Virus record (IMG/VR): IMGVR_UViG_3300044999_000013
Span: 1 to 41,717 of that record
DNA length: 41,717 nucleotides
From: a virus
Reading direction: 5' to 3' (one strand)
A model generated the notes under the pieces. The model saw only the letters and a list, made by a program, of their open reading frames with translations, was not told where the DNA came from and made no database searches. Each line of letters opens with the position of its first letter. Position 1 is the stretch's first letter. A program made the position numbers and the translations under genes. Shown in pieces: positions 6,728 to 14,474 of this stretch.

Positions 6728-7137
6728 CAGAGCCACCTCACCGATGCGTAATTGATGGTCAGGTGCAAGGTGTTGTCGGCAATGATCATCAGCCAGACCG
6801 CCAGCCATGCGGGCCGGTCCTGGTGATAGCCCGTCGCCGAACACTCCGTCCACGGATGGCGGTAACGGGCCGGCGCAAGCAGATTCTTCGCCCAGACGAC
6901 ATGCCGAGCCAGCCGGTACCGATCAATCACGGCGTGCGTGACGATGATGGCGCCGAGTGCCAGCGGCGAGTGCGTGACGAGCGCGAACGGAGCTCCATAG
7001 GTGACTGCGTGCACGATCGCTGGCCACCAGCGTTTCGTCTTCTCCTGCGCCATCCAGTCCGACTGGATCACGTAGTCGCCGAACAGGTGGGCCAGCAGCA
7101 GGCCATACGCGACGGACGCTGTCACCACGTCCGCCAT
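6727..7137 (-). CDS. DUF3307 membrane protein
   Basis: The protein has 136 residues. The N-terminal half matches DUF3307: LLAHLFGDYVIQSDWMAQEK (about residues 12-31), then a Trp/His-rich WWPAIVHAVTYG and further hydrophobic helices. Three to four membrane passes are likely. ATG 7137 was chosen as the first start before this motif. It overlaps the previous gene slightly and couples by TGATG to the endolysin gene. DUF3307 proteins also occur outside phages and their role is unknown; the position suggests a lysis accessory. Confidence 0.8.
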   Translation of the reverse strand: MADVVTASVAYGLLLAHLFGDYVIQSDWMAQEKTKRWWPAIVHAVTYGAPFALVTHSPLALGAIIVTHAVIDRYRLARHVVWAKNLLAPARYRHPWTECSATGYHQDRPAWLAVWLMIIADNTLHLTINYASVRWL

Positions 7138-7301
7138 CCGCTGACCCACCGGAACACGTAGTGCCAGTGGTAGCCGTAGGTCAGGTAGGTGCCGCACGCC
7201 CCGCAGACGCTCTGGTTCTCGATAGCGTTGCGGCGCATCAACCGGCGCGTTCGTACCCATTCGGCCGGGGTCAGCCAGCGGCGCTGGTACGTCGTGGCCA
7301 T
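7122..7301 (-). CDS. Small protein with CxxC, unknown function
   Basis: The protein has 59 residues. ATG 7301 overlaps the stop of the previous gene and the end overlaps the DUF3307 start. It is basic and aromatic-rich, with a CGACGTYLTYGYHWHYVF segment that could bind one metal ion. No family is recognised. Confidence 0.55.
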   Translation of the reverse strand: MATTYQRRWLTPAEWVRTRRLMRRNAIENQSVCGACGTYLTYGYHWHYVFRWVSGWRTW

Positions 7302-7633
7302 CACACGCACACTGCTGCGGCGACCCGCGCTGTCGGTTCGACACCGGAATCGTCGAGGACACAACGGTTCTCGTCGAAGTTCCAGATCGTTCCCGGCAGT
7401 CCACACTCGCCATCGAAGGGATGCTCCATGACGAAGGAGCCAGGAGCCGCGCGTGCCATGTCGGCGTGCCGCTGGCAAGCCTGGAGGCCGATGTAACCCT
7501 CGAACTGGCCATCCGTCCCGATGATGTGCACGACAGCACTCTGGAGGCATTCCAATTCTCCGGGCCGGCTGCCGGTATACATGCAGATCGCGCGGTGCTC
7601 GTCGTCGAGCTCCGGTCCCACGTAGCTGGCCAT
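7301..7633 (-). CDS. Cys/His-containing hypothetical protein
   Basis: The protein has 110 residues and ATG 7633 overlaps the previous stop (TGATG) behind a GGAGGGG site. Conserved-looking pairs (LECLQSAVVHIIG, LQACQRHADMA, ECGLPGTIW) suggest a small metal-binding fold of a kind common among actinomycete hypothetical proteins. It lies between the papain-like gene and the DUF3307 gene in the lysis/accessory cassette. No function can be assigned. Confidence 0.65.
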   Translation of the reverse strand: MASYVGPELDDEHRAICMYTGSRPGELECLQSAVVHIIGTDGQFEGYIGLQACQRHADMARAAPGSFVMEHPFDGECGLPGTIWNFDENRCVLDDSGVEPTARVAAAVCV

Positions 7634-8616
7634 CACAGCCCCTCCGATTCCATCCAGTGCTTCGCCGCGACCGCGACGTGGTGGTTCTCGCCGATGTGCC
7701 GCTCCGTGATCCACTTGTGCAGGATCGCCGCGAACGCCTCGCTCGCTGGGGACGGTCCGGGCGTCGGCACGGGTGCAGGCGGCACCGGGGTTGGCGTGGG
7801 GACGGGCGGTGGCGTCGGTTCGGGAGACGGCGACGGGATCGGCGCGGGTGCCCACGGCGCCGGCTCACCGGTCAGCGCGGTGAAGTCCGCCGCCAGTCCG
7901 GCGAGGTCCACACCGGACGGTGCGTGCCCGGTCGCGTCCAGCCACTCCCGGGTCACCACCACCCACACCTCATCCACGTACTGCGCCCACCACGCGGTGT
8001 CGCCGTCCTGGACCTTGCCCCACGTCACCGCGCGGAAGGTGCCGATGTCGTCGTAGCCGGCGTGCACCGCGTGACCGCCCTCGATCGGCGAGGCCGCGAC
8101 GACGGTCCACGGCTGGCCGGCGTTGAACTGATCCATCGCGCTGGACGGGAACCGCACGCCGATCGCCAGCGACCCGAACGCGTTCATCGCCGCCTGGATC
8201 TTCGACGGGTCCTTCACCTGTGCGTAGGCCAGGATCTGGTGGCCGGCGATCCCGGTGGTGCGCCAGTACTCCAGCGCGTCCGCGATCACCGTGCCCTGAT
8301 CCGTGCTGGGATCGCTCGGGTTGAACCCCGTCACCGCGCTGTACGCGGCGAGCAGCTGGTCCACAGTGACCTCGACCGCGGTACCGGACGCGTACCGGGT
8401 CCACGCCTCGATCTGGTGGCCGATCATCGCCCACACACAGTCGCCGTACTGGTCGTTGCCGTAGACCGGCCAGTCAGTGACCTGCGACAGCCAGTCCACC
8501 ACGGCCGGGACCGGTGCGGCGTCGACCGCGAGGTGGTTGTCCAGCACCAGCGTGTCGCGGTTCGGGTCGAGCGGCAGGCGGCCGAGCTTGCCGGCCACGC
8601 GAACTGGGTCAGTCAT
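7633..8616 (-). CDS. Papain-like (C1-type) protein with Pro-rich linker
   Basis: The protein has 327 residues. Residues 25-225 look like a papain fold: YGNDQYGDCVWAMIG gives the candidate nucleophile Cys60, and EGGHAVHAGYDD gives His182. Where papain has NSWG this protein has VTWG (197-200), so the usual Asn is absent. A Pro/Thr/Val linker of PTP repeats (about 255-295) leads to a 35-residue C-terminal domain (AFAAILHKWITERHIGE). In a phage this may be an amidase/endopeptidase acting on wall peptides or a tail-associated protein. Loss of the Asn leaves activity open. Confidence 0.7.
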   Translation of the reverse strand: MTDPVRVAGKLGRLPLDPNRDTLVLDNHLAVDAAPVPAVVDWLSQVTDWPVYGNDQYGDCVWAMIGHQIEAWTRYASGTAVEVTVDQLLAAYSAVTGFNPSDPSTDQGTVIADALEYWRTTGIAGHQILAYAQVKDPSKIQAAMNAFGSLAIGVRFPSSAMDQFNAGQPWTVVAASPIEGGHAVHAGYDDIGTFRAVTWGKVQDGDTAWWAQYVDEVWVVVTREWLDATGHAPSGVDLAGLAADFTALTGEPAPWAPAPIPSPSPEPTPPPVPTPTPVPPAPVPTPGPSPASEAFAAILHKWITERHIGENHHVAVAAKHWMESEGL

Positions 8617-8959
8617 CGACGGTCTCCTTGGGCTCGTTCACAATTCGCCGACCAGCGTGGGACCGCTGCCCCCGGCTCTTCCACACGTGACGCTCACGAA
8701 CGAACATCGTCGCCAGATACGCCAACACCACAGCGAGGTAGGCGTTGATGCCCACGCCGACCCACGGAATGCTGGGCCACCCGAACAGGCGCTTCAGGGT
8801 GGCGTAGCCGATGATCAGGCCGATGCAGCTACCCAAGCCCACCAGTGCGCGGCCCACACGGCTGGACCACCAACGGTTCCCGGACGTGTAAGCCCACAGA
8901 AAGACCGCACAGGCACCGGTATCGATCAACGGCAGCAGGGTCTGGACCACCGTGACCAT
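8609..8959 (-). CDS. Small multi-pass membrane protein of the lysis cassette
   Basis: The protein has 116 residues with three or four hydrophobic segments (about 5-22, 35-57 and 62-86) and a basic, polar C-terminal tail. ATG 8959 overlaps the previous stop (TAATG). Its size and position would also suit a holin or holin-like partner, so the cassette has two candidates (this gene and 5326-5715). Sequence alone does not decide between them. Confidence 0.65.
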   Translation of the reverse strand: MVTVVQTLLPLIDTGACAVFLWAYTSGNRWWSSRVGRALVGLGSCIGLIIGYATLKRLFGWPSIPWVGVGINAYLAVVLAYLATMFVRERHVWKSRGQRSHAGRRIVNEPKETVDD

Positions 8960-9141
8960 TACCGAATCACCTTGAACACTCTCGTCACCGCGTCCTCGAA
9001 GTGATTACGTGCCACGTTTTCCCCCAGTCGTCGTAGCTTGGGCTCCAGGGATGCCTGTTGCTTCTTTATTTCCGCCAGCCGCGCAGCCGACCCACTCAAT
9101 GCTTCCTCGACTTCCGGGTTCTTCTGCCACGGCCACCGCAT
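8959..9141 (-). CDS. Small DUF7620-like phage protein
   Basis: The protein has 60 residues. The start MRWPWQKNPEVEEAL, a charged helix, and the end ENVARNHFEDAVTRVFKV follow the pattern of short mycobacteriophage/actinophage proteins that I associate with DUF7620. ATG 9141 overlaps the previous stop. It is probably a soluble helical protein. The family name is from memory and should be confirmed by a profile search. Confidence 0.6.
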   Translation of the reverse strand: MRWPWQKNPEVEEALSGSAARLAEIKKQQASLEPKLRRLGENVARNHFEDAVTRVFKVIR

Positions 9142-9383
9142 CACTGGCCGCCCTTCTCGGACTTGGCGGCCATCCGCTGCATCGTCTCCGCGAACTTGTT
9201 CGCGATATCCGTAGCCAGCTCGGCGCGTTCGGCGATCCTGTCCTGCCGGTCGGCGCGTTCCCGTTCTCTCTCGTAGGATACCTTCCATCCCCGCGATTCC
9301 CCCTTTTCCTTCCACCACGCGCCGGTCACAGTTCCCAGGCCGGCAAGCAAAACGCCGATGATCGTCAGGTACAGCGCTGCCAT
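9141..9383 (-). CDS. Membrane-anchored coiled-coil protein
   Basis: The protein has 80 residues. ATG 9383 is preferred over GTG 9395 because a GGGAGG site precedes the ATG. One transmembrane helix (about 3-24) is followed by a long charged helix (YERERERADRQDRIAERAEL) that should form a coiled coil in the cytoplasm. The layout resembles i-spanin or holin-associated proteins, but actinophages generally lack classical spanins, so the role is open. Confidence 0.6.
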   Translation of the reverse strand: MAALYLTIIGVLLAGLGTVTGAWWKEKGESRGWKVSYERERERADRQDRIAERAELATDIANKFAETMQRMAAKSEKGGQ

Positions 9384-9396
9384 CCGACCTCCCACA

Positions 9397-9744
9397 TCAC
9401 TTGTGCACAGCCAAATAGATCGACACGACTACGGTGGCGATAGCGACGATGACCCCCAGCACCGCCAGCAGCTTCGACACAGGCGACCACCGCGACTCCG
9501 ACGTGGCACGCCGCACCTCCTCCGCGTCCTTCAATGCCGCTGCGGTCGTGACGACGGTGGCGTCCCGGGCGATCGCCTGATCGGCCAGGCGCTGCACCGC
9601 CAGTTTCAATCCGTGCATCTCGTCGGCGATCCGCGCCAGTGATCCGTTGATGGCCTCGAAGTGCCGGTCGTGGCCCGCCAGTCGCGCGTCGATACCGCCA
9701 GCTGCGTGCCCCCGGTCATACGCCGCGTCGGGCTGCTCGGTCAC
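9397..9744 (-). CDS. Coiled-coil protein with C-terminal membrane anchor (DUF2746/XhlA-like)
   Basis: The protein has 115 residues. A helical N-terminal two-thirds (GHDRHFEAINGSLARIADEM) is followed by a C-terminal transmembrane helix (about 88-111) and a short HK tail. This matches XhlA/DUF2746-type proteins found beside phage lysis genes, which are thought to help holins or endolysins. GTG 9744 is a weak start just after the previous stop; I chose it because longer starts run into the preceding gene. Confidence 0.6.
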   Translation of the reverse strand: MTEQPDAAYDRGHAAGGIDARLAGHDRHFEAINGSLARIADEMHGLKLAVQRLADQAIARDATVVTTAAALKDAEEVRRATSESRWSPVSKLLAVLGVIVAIATVVVSIYLAVHK

Positions 9745-9745
9745 G

Positions 9746-10279
9746 TCACTTCGCCGCAGCGACCTGGACCATGTGGGCATGGATTGCATCCACGCGGGCC
9801 CGCGCGCGAACCGCGTCTCGCAGGTCGCGGCGCACGGTCAGTTCGTTGTCCTGCAACGATTCCCCGGACGGCGACCAGTTCGTCGAGCCGGTCACCAGGT
9901 CCATGCCGTCCACGATCAACGTCTTCATATGCATTATTTGGCCGCGCTCGGAACGGCCGATGGCGATCAGGTTGGCCGGCAGGTTCGCCTTGGCCAGCAG
10001 CGCCTTCTCGTGCACACCGCCGGCCTGCGAGGAATCCAGCGTGAGCTGCACGACGCAGTGCGCGTTGTCGAGCTTCGTGTGGATAGCCCCGACCAGTTCG
10101 TCGTCGTCGAGGCCGTACATCGCCAGCACGAGCGACGTTGTGGCCGAGTTGATCAGTTCCAGCAGTACGCCGTGAACGTCGTCGATCGGCGACCAGAACG
10201 TTCGCAGGTCCGGTGTCGTGCCAGGCGGGAACGGGATCGCGGAGTACTTGTCCAGCGCGGACAGGTCATCGAGTGCCAT
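9746..10279 (-). CDS. Phospholipase D-like (HKD) protein
   Basis: The protein has 177 residues. ATG 10279 follows GGAGGG. It has one complete HKD motif: His117-x-Lys119-x4-Asp124, then Gly-Ser-x-Asn at 131-134 and a downstream Glu at 146. Single-motif PLD proteins such as the Nuc-type nucleases dimerise to build the active site and cleave phosphodiester bonds. Residues 55-80 (MYGLDDDELVGAI) fit the first half of the fold. Its place between tail and lysis genes is unusual. It could be a nuclease or a lipid-acting enzyme, and no signal peptide is seen. Confidence 0.8.
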   Translation of the reverse strand: MALDDLSALDKYSAIPFPPGTTPDLRTFWSPIDDVHGVLLELINSATTSLVLAMYGLDDDELVGAIHTKLDNAHCVVQLTLDSSQAGGVHEKALLAKANLPANLIAIGRSERGQIMHMKTLIVDGMDLVTGSTNWSPSGESLQDNELTVRRDLRDAVRARARVDAIHAHMVQVAAAK

Positions 10280-10351
10280 GGTGGCGCCCTCCAGTCGAAT
10301 AGCCCGTAACGAGACGCCAGGGTCGATACGATGTAGGTATTGCACTGACCG

Positions 10352-10370
10352 AACGGGGGACCGAAATGAA
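10352..10370 (+). promoter_or_regulatory. Leader and ribosome-binding site shared with the gene at 161
   Basis: AACGGGGGACCGAAATGAA here matches AACGGGGACCGCAATGAA at 150-167 with only two differences (one missing G, one A/C change). Both lie directly on the start codon of a small + strand gene for a membrane or exported protein. No other gene in the window has this leader. The likely promoter lies in 10310-10350, but no clear -35/-10 pair can be called. Confidence 0.5.
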
Positions 10371-10599
10371 CGTATCCGCCAAACCGCCCATGGTCGTCGG
10401 GCGATTCCTTCGCCGCCACCTCGTCGCGACCATCCTGATCGGCGCCCTCGCCGTCGTCGGCCTGGTCCTGTGGCCCCACGCATACGGCACCAGCGCGACC
10501 CACAACCAGGGCATCGTCGTCAACCTTCCGTGGTGCTCGGGCGCCGGTACCGGCTACGAGATGCGCGGCGACCAGGGCTGGTTCTACTGCAACAACTGA
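10366..10599 (+). CDS. Moron: small exported or membrane-anchored protein
   Basis: The protein has 77 residues on the strand opposite to all surrounding late genes. A basic N-terminus (RFLRRHL) leads into a hydrophobic signal/anchor segment (about 19-37), then a roughly 40-residue exported part with two Cys residues (PWCSGAG and FYCNN) that could pair. The N-termini of this protein (MNVSAKPPMV) and of the protein from 161 (MNTASPPAV) also look related. Its stop is directly adjacent to the stop of the minor tail gene on the other strand (TGATCA). The arrangement suits lysogeny-expressed cargo such as superinfection exclusion, by inference. Confidence 0.75.
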   Translation: MNVSAKPPMVVGRFLRRHLVATILIGALAVVGLVLWPHAYGTSATHNQGIVVNLPWCSGAGTGYEMRGDQGWFYCNN

Positions 10600-11268
10600 T
10601 CAACTGCCGCGCAGCACCATCTGCGCGAAGTCGCACGCCAAGAGGTCCGCTGGCCCTTGCAACTGTGTGCTGTGCGCGAACACGTTGACCTGGATCGCCT
10701 GCTGGCCGAGATAGGTGTGCACGTCATACGGCCCGGACACTGACGGCGCTGTCTGCGGCAGGATCAGTGCGCCGCTGCTGATGGTTGCCACCGTGACCCC
10801 GTTGAACTGGATCGTCACCGTGATGGTGTTCGGGTTGGTCGTGTAGCCGAACCACCCGTAGATGCTGAACTTCGGGTAGAGCATCTCTGGGATCGTGCCC
10901 TCCCAGACAAGCTGATCGGTGACGATCTGTGCCTGCCGGAGTTCGATGGCGCCGTAGAAGCCATTCGTGACCCGTCCGCCGCCGCCGTCGTCGAATAGTG
11001 GCCGCAACGGCACGCAGGACCAGGGACGGGAAATGCCCCCCAGCACATCTGCCTGCACAAGAGTGTGACCACTGTTGTCGATGATTGAGCCACCGGGCGG
11101 CAGGACAATACCTCCGCTGCCGCTGATCGTGATCGAGCCACCGTTGACCGTGATACCGCCGGACCCGATTGTGGCAGAGTCCAGAGTTTTGTTGGCAAGC
11201 GCCGCCACGATTTGCTCCAGGCGCGTCAGCCGCTCCAGCGGGTCCAGCGGATTCGGGCTCGCGACCAT
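10600..11268 (-). CDS. Minor tail protein, probable fibre or receptor-binding protein
   Basis: The protein has 222 residues and ATG 11268 overlaps the previous stop (TGATG). A short coiled coil (PLERLTRLEQIVAALANK) starts the chain. Glycine-rich beta turns follow (GSGGITVNGGSITISGSGG, about 32-50), then a C-terminal beta domain with pseudo-symmetric strands (TITVTIQFNGVTVATIS). This trimeric-fibre-like layout and its place as the most distal tail gene suggest host recognition. No receptor-binding family is recognised. Confidence 0.65.
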   Translation of the reverse strand: MVASPNPLDPLERLTRLEQIVAALANKTLDSATIGSGGITVNGGSITISGSGGIVLPPGGSIIDNSGHTLVQADVLGGISRPWSCVPLRPLFDDGGGGRVTNGFYGAIELRQAQIVTDQLVWEGTIPEMLYPKFSIYGWFGYTTNPNTITVTIQFNGVTVATISSGALILPQTAPSVSGPYDVHTYLGQQAIQVNVFAHSTQLQGPADLLACDFAQMVLRGS

Positions 11269-12386
11269 CAGATGACCCCCTGCGTAGCGTGCAACACATG
11301 CTGGATGGTGTTCGCGTCGTCGCCCTGACTCCGCGCCATACCGAGAATGCGCTGCCGGTAGCGGCCCGGCGGGATTAACGGATGCGTCGTGAAGTTGTAG
11401 GTCGCGAACAGGCCCGGCCCGTAGGAGCCCAGCGGATGGCGCCCATCGGTGCGCACCCAGGAAGACCACGTCTCGACGGACTTGCCATACAGCGCCAACG
11501 CTCCGGATGCCACCGCGCCCAGCGCCGTGAGGTCGGTCAGGTTCACCTGGCTAGAGTCCACATAGTCCAGTGCGGGCCACCCGTTCGCGGACAGCGTCGG
11601 GTCTGTCGCGGTCGCGAACAGGGTGCCCGCCTCAACACCGTTGCCCTTGGCCCATGTGGTTCCGGCCAGTTTGCTGGAGTCCACTACTGGCCGCACCTCG
11701 ATCAGGTTCGAGCTCTGATCGAACAACAGCGGCACGCCGCCAGCGCCCTGCGTGATGTACGGATTGCCGATCACGGCCTGCCAGCGCAGATGACTGGCAT
11801 CGCTGAAGTAGGGCCGGAAGTAGATGTCCGGGCCAAGGCTGGCCTGCGTGAGTGCCTGGAGCAGCGCGCCAGCGTAGGCGAAATCCCACCAGTTGTAGGT
11901 CCGGGTCGCGGTGCCGCTGATCGCCGCCGGGACATCGATCGGCAGCGGGTTTCGAGCCAGCGCGGCGTTGAGGATCGCGACGGCGATGCCCTGCATGGAA
12001 CTGGTGTAGGTGACGACAGAGCCGGAGGATGGGCTGATCAGCAGCGTGCCGTTGAGGAAGTCCCAGGGGTCGCCGCCGGACAGTTGGTAGACGGGCGGCG
12101 ATTCCTGAAGGAGCTGCGCGTTCGTGATCGGGCCGGCCTGGAAGATGTAGTCCGATGCGGTCCGGGTCCCGTAACAGACGGCGATGCCGAAACGGTGGCC
12201 CTTCGTGTTGATACGCAACGTGTCCCGCTGGAGTCCGCCTGCTACGCCGATCTCGGTCGCGACCGTCCAGTTGCCCTGCGCGTTGATCTGTTGCAGGGCG
12301 CCAGGAGTCTTGTCCAGTGGCACGTCCCCCAGCATGAGACCCGTGGTGCACTGGAAAAGCTTGGCGTACCAGGTCGGCGCTTCCAT
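11268..12386 (-). CDS. Minor tail protein (hub or baseplate component)
   Basis: The protein has 372 residues and couples to its neighbours by TAATG and TGATG overlaps. It is a mixed alpha/beta protein with no low-complexity sequence. It starts with strands (LFQCTTGLMLGDVPLDKT) and has a central region with NPLPIDVPAAISGTATRTY. Position after the distal tail gene and its length are consistent with a ReqiPepy6-Gp37-like siphovirus hub protein, but I cannot confirm that from motifs. Confidence 0.7.
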   Translation of the reverse strand: MEAPTWYAKLFQCTTGLMLGDVPLDKTPGALQQINAQGNWTVATEIGVAGGLQRDTLRINTKGHRFGIAVCYGTRTASDYIFQAGPITNAQLLQESPPVYQLSGGDPWDFLNGTLLISPSSGSVVTYTSSMQGIAVAILNAALARNPLPIDVPAAISGTATRTYNWWDFAYAGALLQALTQASLGPDIYFRPYFSDASHLRWQAVIGNPYITQGAGGVPLLFDQSSNLIEVRPVVDSSKLAGTTWAKGNGVEAGTLFATATDPTLSANGWPALDYVDSSQVNLTDLTALGAVASGALALYGKSVETWSSWVRTDGRHPLGSYGPGLFATYNFTTHPLIPPGRYRQRILGMARSQGDDANTIQHVLHATQGVI

Positions 12387-13543
12387 TATGCCGGAATCAA
12401 TTTCACGTTCAGGTACGACTGCTGCGATGTGTAGCCGGCGTAACTGGCGCCCTGTGTGCCACCTCCGAGAGAGGTGACAGACTGTGCACTTAAAATCACA
12501 GTCTGTGCGCCCGTCACAACGGCCGTTTGACGAGGGGGCAATACGTTGATGAAGCTCGCCCCGGCCGCCGTGTAGTTACCCCCCCACTGCGCACTGCTTA
12601 ACACAGTCCCGACAGTCGAAGTAAGAGTGATCTGCGTGTTTGTCAGGGGTGGAAGGCCGGCAGTCCATGCGGATATTGAGAACGAAATCATTTGCGCATC
12701 GGCTTCAATAAGGTACGGGAAGCCAGGGTCTGCAATCGAGACTTGAATAACTGGTGTGAACGTGGACGTGTTCAATGTGACGTTGGACGTGCCGCCCTGC
12801 CAGGACTGCGCAAACCCCCCGATCTCCTTGGTGCCTCGCCACAAACCGCCGGCCGCGTCCCAGTAGTCATTCAGCCAGCCGTAGGTGGAGTGGAATCGCC
12901 AGCGCTCTTCGCACACCACGAAACCGGGATCTGCCAGGGCGTCGCCTGGTAGTAGTACGCGTGCCCCGCCCCGCAGTCCTGCTGATTTCCTGGCGTCTGT
13001 CCACATGCCCGTGGTGAGCGTGGTGGTAGTGGCCGGGATCGTCCAGTATCCCAGGAGGATGGTTGCCCCCGGCACGACCGGCGGCCCAGGGAGCCCTGAT
13101 CCCGGAGTTCCCGGCGTGACGTGCACGCGGGTCAGCGATGTGGACGAGTTGTCACCCAGCACGCCGTCGAACACTTGGAGGTCCAGCCGGTCCACGCGCG
13201 TCTGGCTCGGATCCGCCGTGCCCACCGCTCCAGTGCCCACCGCCGTGGACTCCACCAGATAGGTCCCCGACAGCGTGTTGCGTTCGAGGACTGCGGCACC
13301 GGGCTGCACGCTCCAGCCCAGTCCGCTGGTCGGATTGACCGACAGTTGGCCGGGGAAATTCGAGCCGGCCGAGATGGCAGGGCCGACAAGCACCCCCGGG
13401 CGGCACTGCTTGAACGCATTGCCCGACCCAGACACGCCGTCCATCAGGAAGGCGAGGTCGTGATAGCGCCCGACCGTGGCATTGTCCGTCAATTGAATCG
13501 TCCACGTGCCCCCATTCGGCGAGGCAATCGTGTAGTCGGTCAC
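12386..13543 (-). CDS. Minor tail protein, beta-rich
   Basis: The protein has 385 residues from GTG 13543 behind GAGGA. It contains a collagen-like Pro/Gly patch (TPGTPGSGLPGPPVVPGA, about 143-160) between an N-terminal domain with the Arg/Asp-rich RVDRLDLQVFDG and a C-terminal beta domain. Similar N-terminal domains open actinophage baseplate or appendage proteins. It probably sits at the tail tip with the adjacent gene products. Confidence 0.7.
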   Translation of the reverse strand: MTDYTIASPNGGTWTIQLTDNATVGRYHDLAFLMDGVSGSGNAFKQCRPGVLVGPAISAGSNFPGQLSVNPTSGLGWSVQPGAAVLERNTLSGTYLVESTAVGTGAVGTADPSQTRVDRLDLQVFDGVLGDNSSTSLTRVHVTPGTPGSGLPGPPVVPGATILLGYWTIPATTTTLTTGMWTDARKSAGLRGGARVLLPGDALADPGFVVCEERWRFHSTYGWLNDYWDAAGGLWRGTKEIGGFAQSWQGGTSNVTLNTSTFTPVIQVSIADPGFPYLIEADAQMISFSISAWTAGLPPLTNTQITLTSTVGTVLSSAQWGGNYTAAGASFINVLPPRQTAVVTGAQTVILSAQSVTSLGGGTQGASYAGYTSQQSYLNVKLIPA

Positions 13544-13553
13544 GGCACCATCC

Positions 13554-14474
13554 TCAGAAGTAAGTGCTGGCCGCGGTGACGGTCAGCAGCGGCGTGGTAC
13601 TGGTGGACGTGCCGACGAACTGGGTCTTGAGCTGACCGGGGACGGTGATGCCACCCAGAGTCGCGCCGGGGACGGTGAACCACTGCGAGATGGACAGGCT
13701 CGTCCAGGCGTCGTTTCCGTTGAGCAGGGCCGATCTGGACGCGGACCGGGTGTCGATGACGAGGACGTCGTTGAGGTTCAACGTCCCACTGAACGCGATG
13801 ATCTGACCCGTGGCCGAATCGACCACCTGGATGTTCGACAGCGTCCCGGAGTCGGTGGGGCCGGCGATGGTGAAGATCGGCGATGCGGGCGCAGGACCGG
13901 AATTGAGGATCGTGCACGTGCCGTCCGATCCGCCGCTGCCCCAGTTCAGGCCGCCGCCCGTCGACCAGTCCAATCCACCACCTGTCGACCAGTCCAATCC
14001 GGACGCCGCGACCGGGAGCAGGGTGGACGCCGTGTTCAGGTTCGGGTCGTACCGGAACGGATCGGGCGCGGTCAGCGCGAGCGTGAATGCCGCCGACAGG
14101 GAGGATTGCGGCGTGAAAAGGACGGCATCGGATCGCTGGACCTGCGCGGTCAGAGTGCCGGCATCGTCGGTCACCTGGAACGTGTAGAGCTGCGATGGAT
14201 CGGGGCAGATCGCGTCCAGTGCCCGCTGGGCCAACAGAAATGCCGAGGACGTGGCCTGGACCATCGTCCCAGTGATGCCGATGAGCCGGATGTCCGCGTA
14301 GGCCAACGGCGAGAAGTAGGACCCGGCGTTGGCGGGGCGCGGCGTGTAGCTCGCCTTCGTCTTGGGCGTGCCGTACCAGCCGACCAGTCCGGTCTCGTCG
14401 ATCTCGTAGCCGGTGCCGTCGGCGTTCGGTGGGTGCAGCGTGATCCCGTTCAGGGTCACCGTGGGGTCCGCCAT
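13554..14474 (-). CDS. Distal tail protein (Dit-like)
   Basis: The protein has 306 residues. ATG 14474 overlaps the tape-measure stop (TGATG) and is preferred over the in-frame GTG one codon earlier. The N-terminal half (about 1-145) has the siphovirus Dit pattern, including ITGTMVQATSSAFLLAQRAL and the APDPFRYDP strand before the linker. Three near-copies of LDWSTGGG (about 156-178) then separate it from a C-terminal galectin-like beta domain. Dit forms the ring linking tail tube to tail tip. Confidence 0.75.
   Translation of the reverse strand: MADPTVTLNGITLHPPNADGTGYEIDETGLVGWYGTPKTKASYTPRPANAGSYFSPLAYADIRLIGITGTMVQATSSAFLLAQRALDAICPDPSQLYTFQVTDDAGTLTAQVQRSDAVLFTPQSSLSAAFTLALTAPDPFRYDPNLNTASTLLPVAASGLDWSTGGGLDWSTGGGLNWGSGGSDGTCTILNSGPAPASPIFTIAGPTDSGTLSNIQVVDSATGQIIAFSGTLNLNDVLVIDTRSASRSALLNGNDAWTSLSISQWFTVPGATLGGITVPGQLKTQFVGTSTSTTPLLTVTAASTYF

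Noticed and set aside
10550-10562. GCCGGTACCGGC palindrome in the moron gene as a copy of the operator at 114-135
   Set aside because: Only the central GGTACC is shared and it lies inside coding sequence; GC-rich palindromes of this size are common here.
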